DNA from: Streptomyces composti
GTDB taxonomy: Bacteria > Actinomycetota > Actinomycetes > Streptomycetales > Streptomycetaceae
DNA length: 64,000 nt
NCBI RefSeq assembly: GCF_012034205.1
Contig: NZ_JAATEM010000031.1
Location: 1-64,000 of the forward strand
Reading direction: 5' to 3'
Below the pieces are notes generated by a model that saw only the letters and a list, made by a program, of their open reading frames with translations, did no database searches and was not told where the DNA came from. The position numbers and the translations under genes are program-made. Position 1 is the stretch's first letter, and each line of letters opens with the position of its first letter. Below are positions 32,860-40,183 of the stretch, piece after piece.

Positions 32860-35499
32860 ATGCGCCCACCCCGTAGGAGCCCCACGGCCCGCGCCGAAGC
32901 GCCGCCCCCGCCGCCCAGGCGCGGCCGGCGCGCCCACGCCGGACCGCCCGCCGACGAAGGCCCGGACCCGCGGGGCACCGCGGCGACCGCCCGTGCCGGA
33001 CGGAGGCTCAGCGGACCGCGCACGGTGCGCGCCAAGATCGTCTGCCTGCTGATGGTGCCCGTGGTCTCCCTGCTCGCCCTGTGGGGCCACGCCACGGTCA
33101 CCACCGCCCAGGACATCGCCGAGCTCCGCCAGATCCAGCGCGTCGACGCCAAGGTCCGTGCCCCGCTCGCCGCGGCCGTCGCCGCCCTCCAGGCGGAACG
33201 TTCAGCCGCGGTGCGCCGCGTCTCCGACGCCTCCTCCGTCCCCGACCAGGACCTCACCGAACGCGCCCGCGTCACCGACCGGGCCGTCGCCCGCCTGAAA
33301 CTCGGCGACAACGGCACCGTCGCCTACGGCCAGGAACTGCCCCGCACCGTCGCCGACCGGCTCCAGACCTTCGTCTCCGCCGCCGAACGGCTCCGCCCGC
33401 TGCGCACCGACGTGCGCGAGGGCGACGCCGCCTGGCGCACCACCTACGACCGGTACACCGGCACCATCGCCGCGGCGCTCGGCGCCGTCGGCTCCCTCAC
33501 CGGCCTGCGGGACGCCGACCTCGGCTCCGACGCCCGCGTCCTGCTGGAGTTCTCCCGCGCCGGCGAGGCACTGGCCCAGGAGGACGCACTGCTGGCCGGC
33601 GCCCGGCTGAACGGCCGGCTCGACGGCGAACGGCTGCGGCTGTTCACCGGAGCCGTCGAACTGCGCCGCGCCCTCACCGACTCCGCCGTCGCGGACCTGA
33701 AGGGCCAGGAACGCACCGCCTGGGACGAGCTCGCCCGCGGCGAGGCCTACGCCGCCCTCGCCGCCACCGAGGACAAGGTGCTCGCCGCCGGCTCCGGCAC
33801 CCGGGCCGTCCAGGCGGCACCCGCCCGCACCTGGAACGCCGCCCACATCCGGGTCCGCGACGGCATGCGGTCCATCGAGGACGAGGCCGGCCGGGGCGTC
33901 GCCCACCGCGCCGACCCGCTCACCCGCGGACTGCTCACCCCGGCGGGCGCCGCCGTGCTCTTCGGCCTCGCCGCGGTCGCCGCCTCCCTCGTCATCTCGG
34001 TGCGCATCGGCCGCGGTCTGGTGGTCGAACTGGTGCGGCTGCGCAACGACGCCCTGGAGATCGCCCGCCGCAAACTCCCCGAGGCCATGCGCAGGCTCCG
34101 GGCCGGCGAGGAGATCGACATCGACACCGAGGCCCCGCCGGGACCGCCCGCGCAGGACGAGACCGGCCAGGTCGCCGAGGCCCTCGGCACCGTGCACCGG
34201 GCCGCGCTGCACGCCGCCGTGGAGCGCGCCGAACTCGCCGGCGGCATCTCCGGGGTCTTCGTCAACCTCGCGCGCCGCAGCCAGGTCCTGGTGCACCGTC
34301 AGCTGAGCCTGCTGGACAGCATGGAGCGCCGCTCCGACGACCCGGGCGAGCTGAGCGACCTGTTCCGCCTCGACCACCTCACCACCCGGATGCGGCGCCA
34401 CGCGGAGAGCCTGATCATCCTCTCCGGGGCGGCACCCGGCCGCGCCTGGCGCATGCCCGTCTCCCTCACCAACGTGGTGCGAGCCGCCGTCTCCGAGGTC
34501 GAGGACTACGCCCGGGTCGAGGTGCGCCAGCTGCCGGAGGCCGCCGTGGTCGGAGCGGCCGTCGCCGACCTCACCCACCTGCTCGCCGAACTCATCGAGA
34601 ACGCCGCCCAGTTCTCCCCGCCGCACACCCGCGTGCGGGTCACCGGCGAACCCGTCGGCAACGGATACGCCATCGAGGTGGAGGACCGGGGACTCGGCAT
34701 GGGCAAGGAGTCCCTCGCCGAGGCCAACCGGCGCATCGCCCAGTCGGAGGCGCTCGACCTGTTCGACAGCGACCGGCTCGGCCTGTTCGTGGTCAGCAGG
34801 CTCGCCGCCCGGCACGACATCAAGGTGCACCTGAAGACCTCCCCGTACGGCGGCACCACCGCGGTGGTCCTGCTGCCCACCAGCCTGCTCGACGACAGCG
34901 CCGAAGCCCGCTCCGCGGGCGGGATCCGCCCGTCCCGCCCGGCCGAGGAACGCGCGTTCGCCGCCGTCGCAGGCGACAGGGACACGCCCGTCGCCGCCCT
35001 CGCGGGCGGTGCGCGCGACGGTGTCGAGGGCGGCGTCGCAGGGGACCGGCACGTCACCGCCGTCACCGGCGACGGGGACACGCACGCGCGGATGTCCGGT
35101 GACCTCCCGCGGCAGCGTGCCGTGTCCGCCCCCGACGGGCGGCCCTCGCTGGTGGCCCCCGCGACACCCCCGGCCGGCGCCACCGACACCCCCGCTCCGG
35201 ACCGGTCCCAGGGAGCCGCCCCCTTGCGTCTGCACCGTCCGCCCCAGGAGCCGGCCGGCTCCGACGACCTCCCGCGCCGCGTACGGCAGGCCAGCCTCGC
35301 CCCCCAGCTGCGCGAGCAGCAGACCGGCACCCCCGCCCCGGCCCGCCACGACGAGGACGAACGCACACCGGAACTCGTGCGCGACCGCATGGCCGCCTAT
35401 CGCGCCGGCTGGGTGCGCGGCGGCGGCAGACGACCCGGCCGCGGCGGCGCACCCGGCCCCCACAGGCAGCACCACGGCAGTGAAGGAGACCCCGCATGA
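32860..35499 (+). CDS. cvnA: Conservon sensor, histidine-kinase-like protein CvnA
   Basis: 879 residues. Order: disordered Pro/Arg-rich N terminus (1-45), transmembrane helix (about 67-85, IVCLLMVPVVSLLALWGHA), extracytoplasmic nitrate/nitrite-sensing-like helical domain (about 95-355), second helix (about 360-385), HAMP-like linker, a dimerisation region with HRQLSLLDSMERR, and a HATPase domain with N-box ELIENAAQFSPPH, G1 DRGLGMG and G2-like GGTTAVVLLP (about 585-680). A long disordered C-terminal tail (about 690-879) contains repeated GD-R/G-D-T units. AGGAG precedes the ATG at 32860. The stop overlaps cvnB by ATGA. Conservon members form a membrane complex resembling eukaryotic G-protein systems. 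Confidence 0.94.
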   Translation: MRPPRRSPTARAEAPPPPPRRGRRAHAGPPADEGPDPRGTAATARAGRRLSGPRTVRAKIVCLLMVPVVSLLALWGHATVTTAQDIAELRQIQRVDAKVRAPLAAAVAALQAERSAAVRRVSDASSVPDQDLTERARVTDRAVARLKLGDNGTVAYGQELPRTVADRLQTFVSAAERLRPLRTDVREGDAAWRTTYDRYTGTIAAALGAVGSLTGLRDADLGSDARVLLEFSRAGEALAQEDALLAGARLNGRLDGERLRLFTGAVELRRALTDSAVADLKGQERTAWDELARGEAYAALAATEDKVLAAGSGTRAVQAAPARTWNAAHIRVRDGMRSIEDEAGRGVAHRADPLTRGLLTPAGAAVLFGLAAVAASLVISVRIGRGLVVELVRLRNDALEIARRKLPEAMRRLRAGEEIDIDTEAPPGPPAQDETGQVAEALGTVHRAALHAAVERAELAGGISGVFVNLARRSQVLVHRQLSLLDSMERRSDDPGELSDLFRLDHLTTRMRRHAESLIILSGAAPGRAWRMPVSLTNVVRAAVSEVEDYARVEVRQLPEAAVVGAAVADLTHLLAELIENAAQFSPPHTRVRVTGEPVGNGYAIEVEDRGLGMGKESLAEANRRIAQSEALDLFDSDRLGLFVVSRLAARHDIKVHLKTSPYGGTTAVVLLPTSLLDDSAEARSAGGIRPSRPAEERAFAAVAGDRDTPVAALAGGARDGVEGGVAGDRHVTAVTGDGDTHARMSGDLPRQRAVSAPDGRPSLVAPATPPAGATDTPAPDRSQGAAPLRLHRPPQEPAGSDDLPRRVRQASLAPQLREQQTGTPAPARHDEDERTPELVRDRMAAYRAGWVRGGGRRPGRGGAPGPHRQHHGSEGDPA

Positions 35500-35933
35500 T
35501 CCAGGACCCGAGCAGGCGAGGCCCCCGGCGGACCGGTGAACTCGACTGGCTGCTGGACGACATGGTGTCCCGCGTCGCCGACGTCCGGCACGCCGTGGTG
35601 CTGTCCAACGACGGGCTCGCCGTGGGAGCCTCCACCGACCTCGGCCGGGAGGACGCCGAGCACCTGGCGGCCGTCGCCTCCGGATTCCACAGCCTCGCCA
35701 AGGGAGCGGGCCGGCACTTCGGGGCCGGCGGAGTGCGCCAGACCATGGTGGAGATGGACGACGCCTTCCTCTTCGTGGCCGCCGCCGGAGAGGGCTCCTG
35801 CCTCGCCGTCCTCACCGCCGTCACCGCCGACATCGGCCTCGTCGCCTACGAGATGGCACGGCTGGTCAAACGCGTCGGCGAGCACCTGTACACCGCGCCC
35901 CGCGTCGGCGCGCGGCCCACCCCCGCCGGATGA
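35496..35933 (+). CDS. cvnB: Conservon roadblock/LC7 protein CvnB
   Basis: 145 residues, single roadblock/LC7 domain (about 15-130) with the typical ELDWLLDDMVSRVADVRHAVVLSNDGLAVGAS start and HFGAGGVRQTMVEMDD core. Such proteins act as GTPase-activating or scaffold partners of MglA/CvnD-like GTPases. Starts within the cvnA stop (ATGA) and its own stop overlaps the cvnC start (ATGA), so the three are coupled. It is similar throughout to the orphan roadblock protein at 37730. Confidence 0.95.
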   Translation: MIQDPSRRGPRRTGELDWLLDDMVSRVADVRHAVVLSNDGLAVGASTDLGREDAEHLAAVASGFHSLAKGAGRHFGAGGVRQTMVEMDDAFLFVAAAGEGSCLAVLTAVTADIGLVAYEMARLVKRVGEHLYTAPRVGARPTPAG

Positions 35934-36367
35934 GGAGAGAACAGCGGCCCGAGCCGATGACCGAGCACACGACCGGCTTTCCGAGCGAGCCCGGCAGCCA
36001 GTGGTACGACCAGGAGGCCGGGCCCCTCGTCCGCCCCTACGCCGTGACCGGCGGACGCACCAGACCCGCCGTCACCGGCGTGCACTTCGACCTGATCGCC
36101 CTGGTCACCCTGGACCCGGCGGCCCCCGGCATCGACGACCCGGCGCTCGGACCGGAGCACCGCACCCTGATCGAGCTGTGCCGGCCGGAGACCCAGTCGG
36201 TCGCCGAACTCGCCGCGGACGCGGACCTGCCCGTCGGCGTGGTCCGGGTCCTCCTCGGCGACCTGGTGGAACGCGGCTGTGTCACCGTCAGCAGGCCCGT
36301 GCCGCCCGCGCACCTGCCCGACGAACGCATCCTCCGCGAGGTGATCGCCGGTCTGCGGGCCCTGTGA
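35930..36367 (+). CDS. cvnC: Conservon DUF742 protein CvnC
   Basis: 145 residues. The DUF742 pattern is complete: LVRPYAVTGGRTRPA, HFDLIALV, a winged-helix-like VAELAADADLPVGVVRVLLGDLVERGCVTV and the closing ILREVIAGLRAL. The protein is thought to link CvnA/CvnB to the GTPase, possibly through DNA or protein binding by its HTH-like part. The ATG at 35930 overlaps the cvnB stop; an internal ATG at 35957 (MTEHTTGF) is an alternative start, but it has no better ribosome site. Confidence 0.93.
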   Translation: MRREQRPEPMTEHTTGFPSEPGSQWYDQEAGPLVRPYAVTGGRTRPAVTGVHFDLIALVTLDPAAPGIDDPALGPEHRTLIELCRPETQSVAELAADADLPVGVVRVLLGDLVERGCVTVSRPVPPAHLPDERILREVIAGLRAL

Positions 36368-36502
36368 GGCCCGCCCTTGTTCCCGGGCGTGCGGGTCCCG
36401 TGGCGCCCGCCCCCGTTCCCGAGCCGCGGGTGCCGCAAGCCGCACCACGCGACGCCCCGTACCCCTGCCGACCGCGGCCGGCACTCGAGAGAGAAGTGAT
36501 CC

Positions 36503-37108
36503 ATGGCCCCTGAGCACCCCGACACCCCCGGCGGCGAACCGACCGCACTGGCGCTGAAGATACTGGTCGCCGGCGGTTTCGGCGTGGGCAAGACCACCCT
36601 GGTCGGAGCGGTCAGCGAGATCCGGCCGCTGCGCACCGAGGAGATGCTGAGCCAGGCGGGCGAGCTGGTCGACGACACCGGCGGGGTGGACCAGAAGTCC
36701 ACCACCACCGTCGCGATGGACTTCGGCCGCATCACCATCCGCTCCGGGCTGTCCCTGTACCTCTTCGGCACCCCGGGACAGGACCGTTTCTGGTTCCTGT
36801 GGGACGAACTGGCCCAGGGCGCCCTCGGCGCGGTGGTCCTCGCCGACACCCGGCGCCTGGAGGACTGTTTCCCGGCGGTCGACTACTTCGAGCACCGGGC
36901 CATCCCCTTCGTGGTCGCCGTCAACTGCTTCGCCGGGGCGCGCCGCCACGCCCCGCAGGACGTCAGCCGCGCCCTGGACCTGGACGCCGGGACGCCCGTG
37001 GTGCTGTGCGACGCCCGCGAACGCGAATCGGGCAAGGAGGTACTCATCCGCCTCGTCGAGTACGCCGGCCGCCGCCACACCGCCCGGCTGCTCGACTCCG
37101 TGGGGTGA
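36503..37108 (+). CDS. cvnD: Conservon GTP-binding protein CvnD
   Basis: 201 residues, small Ras-like GTPase. P-loop GGFGVGKTTLVGA (about 25-37), G3 LFGTPGQDRFWFLWDEL with the Gln typical of the group, and VVAVNCFAGARRH in place of the common NKxD, as is usual for conservon GTPases. 135 bp separate it from cvnC; the gap has no clear terminator and the purine-rich AGAGAGAAG before the ATG at 36503 is its ribosome site. It completes the cvnABCD unit. Confidence 0.94.
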   Translation: MAPEHPDTPGGEPTALALKILVAGGFGVGKTTLVGAVSEIRPLRTEEMLSQAGELVDDTGGVDQKSTTTVAMDFGRITIRSGLSLYLFGTPGQDRFWFLWDELAQGALGAVVLADTRRLEDCFPAVDYFEHRAIPFVVAVNCFAGARRHAPQDVSRALDLDAGTPVVLCDARERESGKEVLIRLVEYAGRRHTARLLDSVG

Positions 37109-37186
37109 GACGGAGACATCGACGGGGGTGGGAGAGAAGTATCGGGTGAGGTGGGGGAGGAACATCGGCGGGGTGAGACGGGGACA
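37102..37186. repeat. Purine-rich degenerate repeats after cvnD
   Basis: GGGGTGAGACGGAGACA (37102-37118) and GGGGTGAGACGGGGACA (37170-37186) flank two more degenerate units around GGGGGTGGGAGAGAAG and GGTGGGGGAGGAACATCGG. The + strand is almost all purine with several runs of three to five G. It includes the cvnD stop codon and lies between two convergent genes. Confidence 0.7.
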
Positions 37187-37224
37187 GGGCGGCCGAGGCC
37201 CCGGAGGTGGCCCCGGCCCGGTCG

Positions 37225-37653
37225 TCAGTCCGCAAGGCCCTTCTCCGCCAGCACCTTGTCGATGGTGACGCGGACCAGGAGCTCGCCGGGCACGCCGTTG
37301 CGCTCGCCGAACTCCTCGGCGCGGTCCTCGCCCATGTATCGTCCCGCGATCCTGGCGGCCCAGCGCCGCAGCTCGACGGGGTCGTCCACGAAGCGCGCCC
37401 GTCCGTGCAGGATGACGTAGGCGAACGGCGGCCGTTCGTCGTCCACGCACAGGGCGACCCTGCCGTCCCGCGCCAGATTGCGCCCCTTCACCGTCCGGGC
37501 CCCCGTGTTGAACACCAGTTCGTCGCCGTCCAGCAGGAACCAGATAGGCGCCACATGCGGGCTGCCGTCCGCCCGGACGGTGCACAGCTTGCCGGTGCGG
37601 GTCCCGTACGAGACGAACGCCCGCCACTCCTCGTCGGTCATCTTCTCTGCCAT
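37225..37653 (-). CDS. PPOX-class FMN/F420-binding split-barrel protein
   Basis: 142 residues. It shows the pyridoxamine-5'-phosphate-oxidase-like fold: FVSYGTRTGKLCTVRADGSPHVAPIWFLLDGDELVF, then TVKGRNLARDGRVALCVDDERPPFAYVILHG and RYMGEDRAEEFG. The KLCTVRADGSPHVAPIWF strand pair and the GRNLARDGRVAL segment are typical of actinobacterial F420- or FMN-dependent oxidoreductases (TIGR03618-like group, from memory). Cofactor choice cannot be read. The ATG at 37653 has AGGATGGAG upstream. It is convergent with cvnD and divergent from the orphan roadblock gene. Confidence 0.87.
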   Translation of the reverse strand: MAEKMTDEEWRAFVSYGTRTGKLCTVRADGSPHVAPIWFLLDGDELVFNTGARTVKGRNLARDGRVALCVDDERPPFAYVILHGRARFVDDPVELRRWAARIAGRYMGEDRAEEFGERNGVPGELLVRVTIDKVLAEKGLAD

Positions 37654-37729
37654 GGCTCCATCCTGCTTGCCCGGCGCCCGCAGGTGGGGAAGGCTGGCGC
37701 GGGGAGAACACACGGGGAGGGCGCGCATC

Positions 37730-38143
37730 ATGGCGCAGAACCAGGCACTCGACTGGCTGCTGGACGACCTGGCCGAGCGGGTCGAACACGTACGGCACGC
37801 ACTGATCCTGTCCAACGACGGGCTGGTGACGGGGTCGAGCACCGGGCTGCGGCGCGAGGACGCCGAGCACCTCGCCGCGGTCTCCTCAGGACTGCACAGC
37901 CTCGCCAAGGGGTCGGGCCGGCACTTCGGCGCGGGGGCGGTGCGGCAGACGATGGTCGAGTTCGACGACGCGGTCCTCTTCGTCACCGCTGCCGGCAGCG
38001 GCAGCTGCCTGTGCGTGCTCAGCGGCGCCGAGGCCGACATCGGGCAGATCGCCTACGAGATGACCCTGCTGGTCAACCGGGTCGGCGAGCACCTCGACGT
38101 GGACGCGCGGCGGCCCGCGGCGGACCCCGGGCCCGACCTCTGA
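37730..38143 (+). CDS. Orphan roadblock/LC7 protein, CvnB paralogue
   Basis: 137 residues, one roadblock/LC7 domain: ALDWLLDDLAERVEHVRHALILSNDGL, EDAEHLAAVSSGLHSLAKGSGRHFGAGAVRQTMVEFDDA. It is closely similar to CvnB at 35496 along its length. GGGGAGG precedes the ATG at 37730. No cvnA, cvnC or cvnD accompanies it, so it may interact with the nearby complete conservon or regulate it by forming mixed dimers. Probably arisen by duplication. Confidence 0.92.
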   Translation: MAQNQALDWLLDDLAERVEHVRHALILSNDGLVTGSSTGLRREDAEHLAAVSSGLHSLAKGSGRHFGAGAVRQTMVEFDDAVLFVTAAGSGSCLCVLSGAEADIGQIAYEMTLLVNRVGEHLDVDARRPAADPGPDL

Positions 38144-38195
38144 CACTCGGCTCTCCGTACGACTCCGACCTGCGCATCTGTGGCTGCGGGCGGAG

Positions 38196-38238
38196 TTGTC
38201 CACAGGCTGGACACGGAGAGTGACAACTGGGCTACGGT
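38196..38238 (+). promoter_or_regulatory. Promoter-like region with a DnaA-box match
   Basis: TTGTCCACA (38196-38204) is a perfect match to the Streptomyces DnaA-box consensus. TGGACA (38208-38213) and TACGGT (38233-38238) are spaced 19 bp, a plausible promoter for the gene at 38326. Confidence 0.4.
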
Positions 38239-38247
38239 CTTGTCCGG

Positions 38248-38266
38248 CGGGCGCATCCGGCGCCCG
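38248..38266. repeat. Inverted repeat in the leader of the 38326 gene
   Basis: CGGGCGC-ATCCG-GCGCCCG, perfect 7-bp arms with a 5-nt loop, just after the TACGGT element. It could be an operator or a leader hairpin. Confidence 0.45.
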
Positions 38267-38325
38267 GCCGTCCATCGACGGGCGCACCCGGCGCTCGCCG
38301 CACACGTCCCACGGGGGAGACCACC

Positions 38326-39297
38326 ATGTCCGGGAGCACCTTCACGTCTGTCACCTCTGTCACGGCGGTCACGTCCGTCCCGTCGCCCGTCGCCGCCGAG
38401 CGCCGCAGCCCCGGCCGCGACCCCTGGCTCGAACCGAGCCGTGCGGCGCGGGAACTGGGTCTCGAGCGTCACGAGTTCGACCTCGCGGTGCGGCTCGGCC
38501 GCATCCGTACCCGGCCCGTCGGCGGGGGAGACGGCGGCCGTGCGGTCGCCCGTACCGAGATCGCGAGGCTGCGCGCCCGGCCCGGCTTCCCCGAAGCGCT
38601 GCGCGCCTGTGTGGAGACGGTGGGCACGGCACGAGGCGCCGCCCTGATGAAGGTGACCGAGGACCGCTTCACCCGCCTGGCCCGGCTCGGCCTGCTGGTT
38701 CCGGTGCGGTTCACGCTCGGCCCGCACGGGGCCGTCGACTGGCTCTATCTGGCCGAGGAGCTGCGCGCGTTCGCCGCCGCCGAGGAGAACGCCGAGCTGC
38801 TCACCGGCCGCCCGTCCGGTGCCCTCGGCACCCCGCTCGACCCCGATCTCGACGTGCGGCCGCGCAACTGGCGCAACCGGCATCTGGGTTGCCTGCTCCG
38901 CCTGGCCGACGGCGACCCCTGGGGCCGCGCGGGAGCCGTGGCGTCGCTGCTCGACCCGCTGCAGGTCGCCGAGGTGGTCAAGGACCCCTACGAGCGCTCC
39001 CGTCTGAACGCACACCGAGCGGCGCCCCCGGCCGGCGGGGCATCCGGGCCCTCCGCCGTCCGGCTCGCCCGAGAGCTGACGACCGCGCAGGACGAGGACG
39101 AGACCGCCTGGCTGCGGGCGGAGCTGACGGGGCTGGTCGCACAGGCACGCGAGCACCGTCCGGCACCCGGGCCGACGCCCCGCTCTTCCCGGGCCGTGTG
39201 CACGGGCACCCCGGAGCGGGACCGGCCGCTCGGCGGACTGCGGGCCCTCCTCGGCCGCAGGTGGTGCCGGAGCAGGCGCCCGATCGGCGACCGGTGA
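38326..39297 (+). CDS. Conserved Streptomyces protein with MerR-like N-terminal domain (DUF6397-like)
   Basis: 323 residues. After a Thr/Ser/Val repeat (TFTSVTSVTAVTSVPSP) comes a region WLEPSRAARELGLERHEFDLAVRLGRIRTRPVG that resembles a MerR/excisionase-type HTH, followed by ALMKVTEDRFTRLARLGLLVPVRF, which may be a second copy of the same fold. The C-terminal third is Arg/Pro-rich and probably disordered. From memory it resembles the family called DUF6397; not checked. GGGGGAG precedes the ATG at 38326. It is convergent with tesB, with one base between the stop codons. DNA binding is only inferred. Confidence 0.78.
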   Translation: MSGSTFTSVTSVTAVTSVPSPVAAERRSPGRDPWLEPSRAARELGLERHEFDLAVRLGRIRTRPVGGGDGGRAVARTEIARLRARPGFPEALRACVETVGTARGAALMKVTEDRFTRLARLGLLVPVRFTLGPHGAVDWLYLAEELRAFAAAEENAELLTGRPSGALGTPLDPDLDVRPRNWRNRHLGCLLRLADGDPWGRAGAVASLLDPLQVAEVVKDPYERSRLNAHRAAPPAGGASGPSAVRLARELTTAQDEDETAWLRAELTGLVAQAREHRPAPGPTPRSSRAVCTGTPERDRPLGGLRALLGRRWCRSRRPIGDR

Positions 39298-39298
39298 T

Positions 39299-40165
39299 CT
39301 ACAGCGCCCGGAACAGGCCCTCCTGCACGACGGACACCAGCATCCGGCCCTCCCGGTCGTAGATCCGCCCGCGGGCCAGGCCCCGCCCGCCCGTGGCGAT
39401 GGGCGACTCCTGGTCGTAGAGGAACCACTCGTCCGCGCGGAACGGCCGATGGAACCACATGGCGTGGTCCAGTGACGCCATGTCGAAACCCCGCGGCCCC
39501 CACAAGGGTTCGACCGGGATGCGGACGGCATCCAGAAGGGTCATGTCGCTGGCGTATGTGAGCGCGCAGGTGTGCACCAGCGGGTCGTCGCCGAGAGGGC
39601 CGACCGCCCGCATCCACACCGCGCTGCGCGGCGCGGCGCCCTTCACCTCCTCGGGGTCCCAGCGCAGCCGGTCGACATAGCGGATGTCGAAGGGCTGTCG
39701 GCGGGCCATCCGCTCCCACTGCTCCGGCAGCGTGCCCAGATGCTCCCGGATCTCGTCCGTGACCGTCGGCAGCGTCTCGGGGTCCGGGACCTCTCGCGCC
39801 GGCGGCAGCTGATGCTCAAAACTGCCCTGCTCGGGCCGGTGAAAGGAAGCGGTGAGATGGAAGATCGTGCGGCCCTGCTGCACCGCGGTGACCCGCCGGG
39901 TCGTGAACGACCGCCCGTCCCGCACGCGTTCCACCATGTACACGATGGGCACCCCCGGCCGCCCGGGGCGCAAAAAGTACGCGTGCAGCGAGTGCACGGG
40001 CCGGTCGCCGTCCGTGGTGCGCCCCGCAGCGACCAGTGCCTGCCCGGCCACCTGCCCGCCGAAGACCCGCTGCAGCGACTCCTCGGGACTGCGGCCCCGG
40101 AAGATGTTCACCTCGATCTGCTCCAGATCGAGCAGGTCGACAAGCCGTTCGGCAGGGTTCGTCAT
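39299..40165 (-). CDS. tesB: Acyl-CoA thioesterase II
   Basis: 288 residues, double-hotdog thioesterase that hydrolyses acyl-CoA to free acid and CoA. FGGQVAGQALVAA lies in the first hotdog; the catalytic Asp is in MASLDHAMWFHRP, a Thr/Ser in the second hotdog (CALTYASDMTLLDA), and the Gln in VSVVQEGLFR at the C terminus, the expected Asp-Thr-Gln arrangement. Start ATG at 40165, 18 bp downstream of the helicase stop on the same strand, so it is likely co-transcribed with it. Length is normal for TesB. Confidence 0.95.
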   Translation of the reverse strand: MTNPAERLVDLLDLEQIEVNIFRGRSPEESLQRVFGGQVAGQALVAAGRTTDGDRPVHSLHAYFLRPGRPGVPIVYMVERVRDGRSFTTRRVTAVQQGRTIFHLTASFHRPEQGSFEHQLPPAREVPDPETLPTVTDEIREHLGTLPEQWERMARRQPFDIRYVDRLRWDPEEVKGAAPRSAVWMRAVGPLGDDPLVHTCALTYASDMTLLDAVRIPVEPLWGPRGFDMASLDHAMWFHRPFRADEWFLYDQESPIATGGRGLARGRIYDREGRMLVSVVQEGLFRAL

Positions 40166-40183
40166 GGCTGCGGTACCCCCGTG

